64,000 bases of DNA. It comes from UBA5704 sp036380715. GTDB taxonomy: Bacteria; Acidobacteriota; Thermoanaerobaculia; Multivoradales; UBA5704. Below the pieces are notes generated by a model that was not told where the DNA came from, searched no databases, and saw only the letters and a list, made by a program, of their open reading frames with translations. Both the position numbers and the translations under genes were made by a program. The stretch is taken from NCBI GenBank assembly GCA_036380715.1, contig DASVEF010000312.1, positions 62,001 through 126,000 on the forward strand, given 5' to 3'. Below, in pieces: positions 36,206 through 42,820 of the stretch (positions are counted from its first letter, which is position 1; each line of letters starts with the position of its first letter).

Positions 36206-37450
36206 TTACGGCGCCACCCGGATCGGCTGCCCGCCGACCAGGTTGCCCGGCTCCAGCACCACCGGCTCTCCGGCGGCGATCCCCTCCAGGATCTCCACGC
36301 GGTCGCCCGCGCGGCGGCCGGTCTTCACCCGCTTCTCCACGGCGTGGCCGTCCTCGACGCTCATGACCTTCTCGATGCCCGCGAACGAGATCACCGAGGA
36401 GGAGGGCACGAGCACGGCCGGGTCCTCGGACTCGGTGACGATCTCGGCGCGGGCAAAGGCGCCCGGCCGCAACCGGCCGTCGTGGTTGGGCACCTCCGCC
36501 TCGACGAGCAGCGTGCGGTTCTCCTCGCTGATCGACGGGCTGATCCGCGCCACGCGCCCGGTGTGCTCGCCGGGGTCGCCCTCGACCGTCAGCTTCACCG
36601 GCTGTCCGACCCGCACGCCGAAGACGTCGCGCTCGGGGAGCTCCAGGCGCAGGCGGAGCGGATGCACGCGCACCAGGACCACGACCGGGTCGCCCACCGC
36701 GAGGTAGTCGCCCACGCCGGCCCGGCGCTCGCTGATGACGCCGTCGAAGGGAGCGGTCAGGGTGGAATCGGCGAGCTGCTGGCGGGCGAGGCGCAGCTCC
36801 GAGGCCCGTTGCGCGAGCAGGGCCTGGCGGACGTGGGCGGTCTCGACCGCCTCCTGGTAGCGCGCTTCGGCCACCTGCAGGGCGGCCTCGGCGGCGTCGA
36901 AATCGGATTGGGGGATGAGCTGCTCCTGGAAGAGCCGGGCCATGCGGTCGCGCGTGAGCTTGGCCTGCGTGAGGTTCGCCGCCGCCTGCTTGACCAGCGC
37001 CGTCTGCTCGGGCGCAACCCTGCGGACGGGCTCGTTCGGCTCGAGACCCAACTGGGCCCGCGCCTGCTCCAGCGCGCTCTCCGCCTGCGACACGCGGATC
37101 TGGGAATCGGTCGGAATGAGTCGGGCGATCACCTGTCCCCTCCGCACCCGGCTCCCCAGGTCCACGGCGATCGAGGCGAGCCGCCCGGCCACCTTCATCC
37201 CCAGCTCCGCCTCCTCGTCGGCCGCCAGCGCGCCGGAGACCGGCACCGTGCGCGACAGCTTCGCCTGCTCGGCCTCGGCCAGGCGCACCTCGCGGGAAGG
37301 CAGATCCGGCCTCTTCTCCTCACCCTGTCCCTGACCTCCGCGCTCCCCCCGCCCTCCCTCGCGCGCCGCGGCCACCGGCTGGTCTCCGCCGCAACCCGCG
37401 AGCCCTGCGAGACTCAAACCCATCAATAAAGCCACAGACCACCGTCTCAT
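36206..37450 (-). CDS. RND efflux periplasmic adaptor (membrane fusion protein)
   Basis: The protein has 414 residues from the ATG at 37450; an upstream TTG is less likely because the signal sequence starts here. A lipoprotein signal ends in SLAGLAGC. The barrel-sandwich and helical hairpin are visible (GRLASIAVDLGSRVRRGQVIARL, the QAESALEQARAQL coiled coil, then LTAPFDGVISERRAGVGDYL). A beta-barrel and membrane-proximal domain follow. It links the RND pump to an outer-membrane channel. Confidence 0.9.
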   Translation of the reverse strand: MRRWSVALLMGLSLAGLAGCGGDQPVAAAREGGRGERGGQGQGEEKRPDLPSREVRLAEAEQAKLSRTVPVSGALAADEEAELGMKVAGRLASIAVDLGSRVRRGQVIARLIPTDSQIRVSQAESALEQARAQLGLEPNEPVRRVAPEQTALVKQAAANLTQAKLTRDRMARLFQEQLIPQSDFDAAEAALQVAEARYQEAVETAHVRQALLAQRASELRLARQQLADSTLTAPFDGVISERRAGVGDYLAVGDPVVVLVRVHPLRLRLELPERDVFGVRVGQPVKLTVEGDPGEHTGRVARISPSISEENRTLLVEAEVPNHDGRLRPGAFARAEIVTESEDPAVLVPSSSVISFAGIEKVMSVEDGHAVEKRVKTGRRAGDRVEILEGIAAGEPVVLEPGNLVGGQPIRVAP

Positions 37451-37550
37451 ATCGTCTCGTTGTCTCCCGGATGTCCCTCGAAAGAAGAGCGGGAGGGACG
37501 TCAACCAAAAGCCGGGACCTCGGCCGTTATATTCCCCTCGTCCGCGGAGG

Positions 37551-37672
37551 AACCCTCACCCCCGGCCCCTCTCCCGGAGGGAGAGGGGTGAAAGCTCAGA
37601 AAACTGCGGTTTCCTATGCATTTTCCCCCTCTCCCGGTGACGGGAGAGGGGCCAGGGGGTGAGGGCCTACGC
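37551..37672. repeat. two palindromic repeat copies
   Basis: CCCTCACCCCCGGCCCCTCT and the matching inverted arm, then a second unit at 37624-37664 ending CCAGGGGGTGAGGGCC. They fill the gap between the efflux operon and gpmA and cover the last bases of gpmA. Confidence 0.85.
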
Positions 37673-38422
37673 CGGCCGTTGCGCCTGCTGGGCCACGGAC
37701 TCCGCCGCCTTCCGCGCCGCGTCCGGGTCGCCGAGGTAATAGCGGGTGACCGGCTTCAGATCCTGGTCCAGCTCGTAGACCAGCGGGATGCCCGTGGGGA
37801 TGTTCAGCCCGACGATCTCGTCCTCCGGGACGTCGTCGAGGTGCTTCACCAGGGCGCGCAGGCTGTTGCCGTGGGCCGTGATCAGCACGCGCTTGCCCGC
37901 GCGCAGGTCCGGGACGATCGTGCCGTGCCAGTAGGGGAGGAAGCGGGCGACCGTGTCCGCGAGCGACTCGGCGAGCGGCAGCTCCTCCGGCGAGAGGCCG
38001 GCGTAGCGGCGGTCCTTGCCGGGATAGCGCGGGTCGTCCTCCGTCAGGGGCGGCGGCGGAGTCGCGTAGCTGCGCCGCCAGATCAGCACCTGCTCGTCGC
38101 CGTACTTGGCCGCCGTCTCGGCCTTGTTGAGTCCCTGGAGCGCTCCGTAGTGCCGCTCGTTCAGCCGCCAGCTCCGGTAGACCGGGAGCCACATCAGGTC
38201 CATGCCGTCCAGGACGATCCACAGCGTGCGGATCGCCCGCTTGAGCAGCGACGTGTAGGCCACGTCGAACGTATAGCCCCCCTCGTTGAGCAGACGGGCG
38301 GCCTCGCCCGCCTCCTGGATCCCCTTGACCGTGAGGTCCACGTCGGTCCACCCGGTGAACCGGTTCTCCAGATTCCAGGTGCTCTCCCCATGTCGCAGCA
38401 GGACCAGCTTGATCGGCTCCAT
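37667..38422 (-). CDS. gpmA: 2,3-bisphosphoglycerate-dependent phosphoglycerate mutase
   Basis: The protein has 251 residues, the usual GpmA length, from the ATG at 38422. It contains LLRHGESTWN with the phospho-histidine, GWTDVDLT, RRSYATPPPPL, RHYGALQGLNK and the second histidine in LITAHGNSLRALVKHL. It interconverts 3- and 2-phosphoglycerate in glycolysis. The last codons lie in the edge of a palindromic repeat. Confidence 0.93.
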   Translation of the reverse strand: MEPIKLVLLRHGESTWNLENRFTGWTDVDLTVKGIQEAGEAARLLNEGGYTFDVAYTSLLKRAIRTLWIVLDGMDLMWLPVYRSWRLNERHYGALQGLNKAETAAKYGDEQVLIWRRSYATPPPPLTEDDPRYPGKDRRYAGLSPEELPLAESLADTVARFLPYWHGTIVPDLRAGKRVLITAHGNSLRALVKHLDDVPEDEIVGLNIPTGIPLVYELDQDLKPVTRYYLGDPDAARKAAESVAQQAQRPA

Positions 38423-38785
38423 CGTCGCGCGTCCCCCTTTCCTGTCGGAGGGAGGATACAAGAAGCCCGGCGCGCGGGGGAGCCGGACGGACCCCTGGGA
38501 CGGACCGCCCGGAGCGCCGGCCGAGCCGGAACGGCGCCCGGTCGAGCCGGAAGGGGGCTCGGACCAGCCGGAAGGAGCGCCGGGTTGAGTCGCCCGCCCC
38601 CTCGGCCGGCTCGACCCGGCCGGCGGGAAGAGCAGGAAGAGGCTCCGGCCGGCTGGGAACGAGCGTCCGTCCGAGCGGTCCGGAGGCCGTTCCGGGTGGA
38701 CCGGAGCGCCGGTTCGCGCGGGGAGACCCCTCTTCCCGTTCGTCCCGGCCTCCGGACCGCCCGGACGGTAGTAGACTCAGTGGGC
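38423..38785. other. gene-free GC-rich low-complexity stretch
   Basis: Between about 38500 and 38720 the sequence is dominated by degenerate repeats of GAGCCGGA and GGAGCGCCGG on both strands. The long open frames covering it are composition artefacts. Promoters for the flanking divergent genes should lie here, but none was recognised. Confidence 0.5.
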
Positions 38786-39250
38786 ATGAGCCGCGACAAG
38801 GATGAGGTGGAGCGCACGCTCGATACGCTCCAGATGCTGGTCCGCATGCTCGGGCTGTCCAACCGCGAGCTGGAGCGACGGCTCGGCCTGCCCATCAGCA
38901 CGGTCACCCGCGCCTTCAGCCGCCAGGTCGAGCTGCGGCACGAGCTCCTGCTGGGGATCGGCCGCGCCATGGGCCTCGAATACGCCGAGCTGTTCGAATT
39001 CCTCTATCCCGAACGGCCCGACCCCGAGACCGCCAGCCCCGCCGCCCGCCGGCTCCGCACCATGCTCGCCGGCGTCGCCCCCCTCCTCAAGGCCGAGTCC
39101 AGAGAGTCCATGAAAAAGACGATCCGGGAGCTCGCCCTCGAAGTCCTCCGCGAGCTGGGAGACGAGCCGCCGCCCACGGAAAAACTCTCCCCCTCGAAAA
39201 AGCATCCACGCTCCACCAATCCAGCCCCCGAAGGGGGCGGCAGCACGTAG
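38786..39250 (+). CDS. small helix-turn-helix protein
   Basis: The protein has 154 residues. The helix-turn-helix reads LSNRELERRLGLPISTVTRAF (about 26-46), an XRE/Cro-like arrangement, followed by the helical ELLLGIGRAMGLEYAELFEFLYP. A basic region and a proline-rich tail (NPAPEGGGST) close the protein; the tail and stop lie in the left arm of a palindromic repeat (39238 onward). It lies upstream of the peptide genes and could regulate them, by position only. Confidence 0.6.
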   Translation: MSRDKDEVERTLDTLQMLVRMLGLSNRELERRLGLPISTVTRAFSRQVELRHELLLGIGRAMGLEYAELFEFLYPERPDPETASPAARRLRTMLAGVAPLLKAESRESMKKTIRELALEVLRELGDEPPPTEKLSPSKKHPRSTNPAPEGGGST

Positions 39251-39368
39251 CCCGGGCGTCAGCCCGGGAAAGGCATCCCCACCGGAGGGAGGTGCCGCCC
39301 CTCCGGGGCTCCTTGGGAGGTTGGGGGGCTCGATACCCGGGCCTCACGGGCCGGGCTACGTGCTGCCG
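39238..39368. repeat. 18-bp inverted-repeat pair
   Basis: CGGCAGCACGTAGCCCGG at 39238-39255 and its exact reverse complement at 39351-39368 enclose about 95 bases. The left arm overlaps the end of the preceding gene. Confidence 0.8.
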
Positions 39369-39441
39369 CCCGCTCCGCGGGCTCTCCGGAGGAGAAGGCC
39401 GTCTTTCCCCTCTCCCGCTCTGCGGGGGAGAGGCCAGGGGT

Positions 39442-39656
39442 ATAGGCGCTAACTTTGCCCCCCAAGCACCCTTTCTGTCCGCTGTAGATCCTCCCCCACT
39501 GTAGAGACGCCCCGTGGGGCGTCTCCTGCGGCGGCGCCATTCATAATCCAGCAATCCGCGCGATGCCGCGGGCACCTCCGGAGGAGGAGACGCCCCACGG
39601 GGCGTCTCTACAGTGGGAGATGCGGCATATCGCTCGGCGGCAAAGTTAGCGCCTAT
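39442..39656. mobile_element. MITE-like nested palindrome
   Basis: The outer arms (39442-39459 and 39639-39656) are a perfect 18-bp inverted repeat starting ATAGGCGCTAACTTTG. Inside lies a perfect 32-bp inverted repeat (39495-39526 and 39586-39617), each arm itself palindromic around GAGACGCCCC. The whole is about 215 bp with no coding content. This has the form of a non-autonomous miniature element or folded RNA. No direct target duplication was confirmed. Confidence 0.6.
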
Positions 39657-39690
39657 GGGGGCCAGGGGAGGGGGCTCTCCGGAGCCGCGT

Positions 39691-39733
39691 CCCGGCACCC
39701 ACTGCTGTAGACCCTGACCGAAAGGAGCCGCCC
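39691..39733 (+). promoter_or_regulatory. conserved leader of peptide gene 1
   Basis: These 43 bases, ending in AAAGGAGCCGCCC before the ATG, match 41 of 43 bases at 40354-40396 before peptide gene 2. The block holds the ribosome binding site AAAGGAG and a conserved CTGCTGTAGA that could be a -10 region or an operator. Confidence 0.6.
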
Positions 39734-40084
39734 ATGACCAGCACCCGCCGCCTCGCCGTCCTCGTCCTGTTCCTGACCCTGATCGCCCCCTGGGGCGCGT
39801 CCGCGGCCGAACCGAAGTCCGAACCCGGCGCCGCCCAGGCTCTGGCCGGCCTCTGGGGCTGGCTCACCCGCCTCTGGGCTGAAAACGGCTGCATCATCGA
39901 CCCGGACGGCTGTGCGGGCGCCCAGGGAGACAACGGCTGCATTCTCGATCCCGACGGCTGCGCGGGGGCCCAAGGCGACAACGGCTGCATCGCCGACCCG
40001 AACGGTTGCGCGGAGGCCGGCGAATCCGGTGACAACGGCTGTATCGCCGACCCGAGCGGCGGAGCCTGCCGCGACCGCTCATAG
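39734..40084 (+). CDS. secreted cysteine-repeat peptide 1
   Basis: The protein has 116 residues. A Sec signal peptide is clear (MTSTRRLAVLVLFLTLI, cleavage after GASA). A short linker leads to an amphipathic LWGWLTRLWA, then four repeats: ENGCIIDPDGC, DNGCILDPDGC, DNGCIADPNGC and a terminal DNGCIADPSGGAC. Each repeat has two cysteines, six residues apart except eight in the last. The cysteines could form one disulfide per repeat in the periplasm or outside. Two paralogues follow at 40397 and 42463. No known family was recognised. It could be a signalling precursor, an antimicrobial or a surface peptide. Confidence 0.75.
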   Translation: MTSTRRLAVLVLFLTLIAPWGASAAEPKSEPGAAQALAGLWGWLTRLWAENGCIIDPDGCAGAQGDNGCILDPDGCAGAQGDNGCIADPNGCAEAGESGDNGCIADPSGGACRDRS

Positions 40085-40112
40085 AGCCCGCACCGCGTCA
40101 CGTCACCAACCC

Positions 40113-40327
40113 CGCCCCGAAGGGGCATCGGCATAAAGCCTGGGGTTTCAACCCCAGGTCAGAGGACCCATTTTCATCCCGAGCCCCGAAGGGGCGGCGG
40201 CATGGCCGCGGGGTGTCCACCGCGCGAGGGTGGCGGAAATGCCTGCGTCCCTTCGGGACTTGGGATTTGGGGGCGGCCTTCCTGGGGTTGAAACCCCAGG
40301 CTTTACGCCCGTGCCCCTGCGGGGCGG
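40113..40327. repeat. inverted pair of CCTGGGG...CCCCAGG palindromes
   Basis: CCTGGGGTTTCAACCCCAGG at 40139-40158 and CCTGGGGTTGAAACCCCAGG at 40281-40300 face each other, with matching flanks (CGCCCC...AAAGCC and GGCTTT...GGGGCG). Together they form an imperfect inverted repeat of about 215 bp. It fills the 312-base gap between peptide genes 1 and 2. The same palindromes recur at 60410-60519. Confidence 0.8.
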
Positions 40328-40353
40328 GAAATGATGGCTCCTCAGCGCGTTCC

Positions 40354-40396
40354 CCCGGCACCCTCTGCTGTAGAACCTGACCGAAAGGAGCCGCCC
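40354..40396 (+). promoter_or_regulatory. conserved leader of peptide gene 2
   Basis: Forty-one of 43 bases match the leader of peptide gene 1 (39691-39733), including CTGCTGTAGA and AAAGGAG. The leader and the coding part were evidently duplicated together. Confidence 0.6.
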
Positions 40397-40789
40397 ATGA
40401 CCCGACCCCGCCGCTTCGCTGTCCTCGCCCTGTCGCTGGCCCTGATCGCGCCCTGGGGCGCGTCCGCGGCCGGCCCGAAATCAGAGCCCGGCCGCGAGGC
40501 CGCCGCCCAGGCCCTGACCGGCCTCTGGAGCTGGCTCACCCGCCTCTGGGCCGAAAACGGCTGCCTCATCGACCCCGACGGCTGTGCGGGCGCCCAGCGC
40601 GACAACGGCTGCATCCTCGACCCGGACGGCTGTGCGACCACCCAAGTCGACAATGGCTGCATCCTCGACCCCAACGGCTGCGCGAGCACCCAAGTCGACA
40701 ACGGCTGCGTTGCTGACCCGGGCGGCTGCGCGAACACCCAGGTCGACAACGGCTGCATCATCGACCCGAACGGCGGAGCCTGCCGCTAG
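40397..40789 (+). CDS. secreted cysteine-repeat peptide 2
   Basis: The protein has 130 residues, with a signal peptide nearly the same as peptide 1 (MTRPRRFAVLALSLALI, GASA) and the same amphipathic LWSWLTRLWA. Five repeats follow: ENGCLIDPDGC, DNGCILDPDGC, DNGCILDPNGC, DNGCVADPGGC and the terminal DNGCIIDPNGGAC. The spacer between repeats is mostly A-x-T-Q-V. It is convergent with the HTH-TPR gene at 40829 with 39 bases between stops. Confidence 0.75.
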   Translation: MTRPRRFAVLALSLALIAPWGASAAGPKSEPGREAAAQALTGLWSWLTRLWAENGCLIDPDGCAGAQRDNGCILDPDGCATTQVDNGCILDPNGCASTQVDNGCVADPGGCANTQVDNGCIIDPNGGACR

Positions 40790-40828
40790 AAATCTGCTGG
40801 GAGCGCCGGCATCCTTGCCGGCCACTGA

Positions 40829-42328
40829 TCAAGCCGCCGTGAAGCGCAGCTCCGGAATGTGCTGCGCCCGTTCCAGGAACCGCAGCACCCGCCGCGTCAG
40901 CTCCACCGTGGCTTTCTCGCGCTCCGCTGCCTGGCGGAACACCGTCAGCGCGGCCAGCGCTTGCTTGGGGACCCGCTCGGCTTCGAAGATCCAGACCATC
41001 TCCTCGGCCAGCGACCGAACCTCCGCGGAACGGTTTTCCTTGAGAAGCAGCAGGGCCAGCTCCAGGCACACCAGCGCGTAGTCGAAGGCGATCTTGTCCT
41101 TTTCGAAGGCGAGCCGCACCTCGTCGAAGGCGTCCCGGGCCGCCCCCGACTGTCCGAAGCCCGCCAGAATTTTCCCTTCCAGCCACCGCAATCGTACGCC
41201 GTCGAGCCGGTTGGCCGCCACGTCCGCCAGCTCCCGGATGCGGGACAGCAGCGCCTCCGCCTCCTCGAACCTCCTCAGATCGCAAAGGCACCTTGCCTGG
41301 TTAAAGCGTGATCCGAAAAGATGGCGGCGGTCGCCGGACTCTTGAATCAGAGGCTCTGCTTCCCGTAAAGATTCGAGGGCAAGCTCTGACTCCTCCATTG
41401 CCAGGTAGGTTGACGCTTTGTTCAGAAGGATGCGCCCGTGGGCTTGCCGCGAAGCCGCAGCCCGGGCTCGGTCGAGCAGATCCAGCGCCTCGGAACATCG
41501 GCCCTGGCTGCGGCGAAGAGAAGCTTGGCGGTCCAGCAGCCGCCATGAAGCGAGCAGCCGATCTGGATCGCCGGCCGTGCCCGCCTGCCACAGCGCGGCC
41601 GCGCGGATGAAGGTTTCGCTGGCGAGTTGGAGGCCGCCGCAGACTCGCTGGGCATTGGCGACGAAGTGGAGGCAGTAGCCGAGCAGGCGGCGGCGAAAGA
41701 CCTTGTCGACCTGAGCCCGCTCGGCAATGCGGACGGCCAGCTCGGCCAGATCCAGTGCCTCGGCGGCACTGTCGGCGGCAGCCCACTCGCTCTCGTTGCA
41801 GAGCGTTTCGCTGACTGCCCACGTCTGAACCTCCGGGCAGGTGTCAACGAGTTCGCGGCGCTCGGCGGCTGTGCGGACCATGAGGCGGTGACAAGCATCG
41901 GCGGCCCAGATGCGGTCCTCGGCCCGCGGGACGCCGGTCCCCTGCCAGGGCTCGACGTCCGCGGCTTCGAGCTCTTGCAGCAGGGCGAGGAAGGCCGGGC
42001 GGGCCGTCCCTGCCAGGGCGGGCTCCAGCGCTGCGGCGGCGCGGACGAGCTCCTGCAGGCTCTCATCGGACAGTGGAGTGGACGAGCGCACGGCGGCAGC
42101 GATCACGGGCACGAGGCAGGTCTCGACAAACACGGGCCGCAACCCCACTGCGGAGGCGAGCCGCGCGACCTTCTTGCGTGGAGGGCGCGTCTTTTTCTCT
42201 TTGTAGCGCCAGAGCGTGCTCGGGTTGAGACCGGCCCGCCGGGCGAGCTCCAGCTCGGTGATGTTGCCGAAGCCGGCCAGGGTGCGCACGAACGCGCTCA
42301 ACACCTCGGGATCGGTCAGGTCGTCCAT
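40829..42328 (-). CDS. HTH + TPR regulator-like protein A
   Basis: The protein has 499 residues from the ATG at 42328, with AAGGAGGG upstream. The N-terminal helix-turn-helix reads ITELELARRAGLNPSTLWRY (about 20-40) and is followed by KEKKTRPPRKKVARLA. The rest is helical, and the last 250 residues read as tetratricopeptide repeats, with LDRQASLRRSQGRCSEALDL, GSRFNQARCLCDLRRFEEAE, AEVRSLAEEMVWIF and LTRRVLRFLERA. It is a clear paralogue of the protein encoded at 42821. HTH plus TPR is the layout of RRNPP peptide-responsive regulators. It is divergent from peptide gene 3 and convergent with peptide gene 2. GC is lower in the middle of the TPR part. Confidence 0.7.
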   Translation of the reverse strand: MDDLTDPEVLSAFVRTLAGFGNITELELARRAGLNPSTLWRYKEKKTRPPRKKVARLASAVGLRPVFVETCLVPVIAAAVRSSTPLSDESLQELVRAAAALEPALAGTARPAFLALLQELEAADVEPWQGTGVPRAEDRIWAADACHRLMVRTAAERRELVDTCPEVQTWAVSETLCNESEWAAADSAAEALDLAELAVRIAERAQVDKVFRRRLLGYCLHFVANAQRVCGGLQLASETFIRAAALWQAGTAGDPDRLLASWRLLDRQASLRRSQGRCSEALDLLDRARAAASRQAHGRILLNKASTYLAMEESELALESLREAEPLIQESGDRRHLFGSRFNQARCLCDLRRFEEAEALLSRIRELADVAANRLDGVRLRWLEGKILAGFGQSGAARDAFDEVRLAFEKDKIAFDYALVCLELALLLLKENRSAEVRSLAEEMVWIFEAERVPKQALAALTVFRQAAEREKATVELTRRVLRFLERAQHIPELRFTAA

Positions 42329-42462
42329 CCAGGCCCTCCTTGCAAGCGATTCCTGCACGCCGTGTCGGCTTTCCGCGACGTTTCGGGGCACTCTATACCT
42401 CAGAGACCCTCCGCACGTCCCTGCCGGCCGCGCCGGACGGGTCTTCGGAAAGGAATCTTCTC
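42329..42462. promoter_or_regulatory. divergent promoter region between regulator A and peptide 3
   Basis: The 134 bases carry the ribosome binding sites of both genes at the ends and a central CACTCTATACCTC (TATACC at about 42394) that could serve as a -10 element. No convincing -35 was found. This is a natural place for regulator A to bind. Confidence 0.4.
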
Positions 42463-42762
42463 ATGTCGCAACGCCTCGCTCGCAAGCTCACCGTGCTCGC
42501 CGTGGCCCTGGCCCTGATCCTGCCCTGGGGCGCGTCCGCGGCCCCGCCGGACTCCGCTTCCTTCCGCGAAGCCGCGGCCCCGGAGCCGGGTCTGTGGACC
42601 CGCCTCGCCGGCTGGCTCACCCGCGTCTGGGCCGAGAACGGCTGCCTCATCGATCCGGGCGGCTGCACGGACGGCGAGCCGGACCCGGGCAGCTCCGGGA
42701 GCGACCCCGACAACGGCTGCCTCATCGACCCGAGCGGAGGCGCCTGCCGGGACGGGCAGTAG
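42463..42762 (+). CDS. secreted cysteine-repeat peptide 3
   Basis: The protein has 99 residues. AAAGGAA precedes the ATG. The signal peptide (LTVLAVALALILPWGASA) and the amphipathic LAGWLTRVWA match peptides 1 and 2. There are only two repeats: ENGCLIDPGGC and the terminal DNGCLIDPSGGAC, joined by an acidic G/P/S linker. It is divergent from regulator A and convergent with regulator B. Confidence 0.75.
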   Translation: MSQRLARKLTVLAVALALILPWGASAAPPDSASFREAAAPEPGLWTRLAGWLTRVWAENGCLIDPGGCTDGEPDPGSSGSDPDNGCLIDPSGGACRDGQ

Positions 42763-42811
42763 GCCCTCACCCCCTGGCCCCCTCTCCCGTCTCCGGGAGA
42801 GGGGGAAGGAC
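42763..42811. repeat. palindromic repeat copy
   Basis: CCCTCACCCCCTGGCCCCCT followed by CTCCCGTCTCCGGGAGAGGG, between peptide 3 and regulator B. It could act as a bidirectional terminator structure. Confidence 0.8.
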
Positions 42812-42820
42812 CTCGCCCTG

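Noticed and set aside
38500..38780. Open frames between gpmA and the HTH gene
   Set aside because: Low-complexity GC-rich sequence with no ribosome binding sites or family resemblance.
39734..40789. Possible CRISPR-like or DNA-level tandem array from the regular repeats in the peptide genes
   Set aside because: The periodicity (about 48 bases) follows the coding frame and the encoded motif; there are no spacers of constant length and no cas genes.
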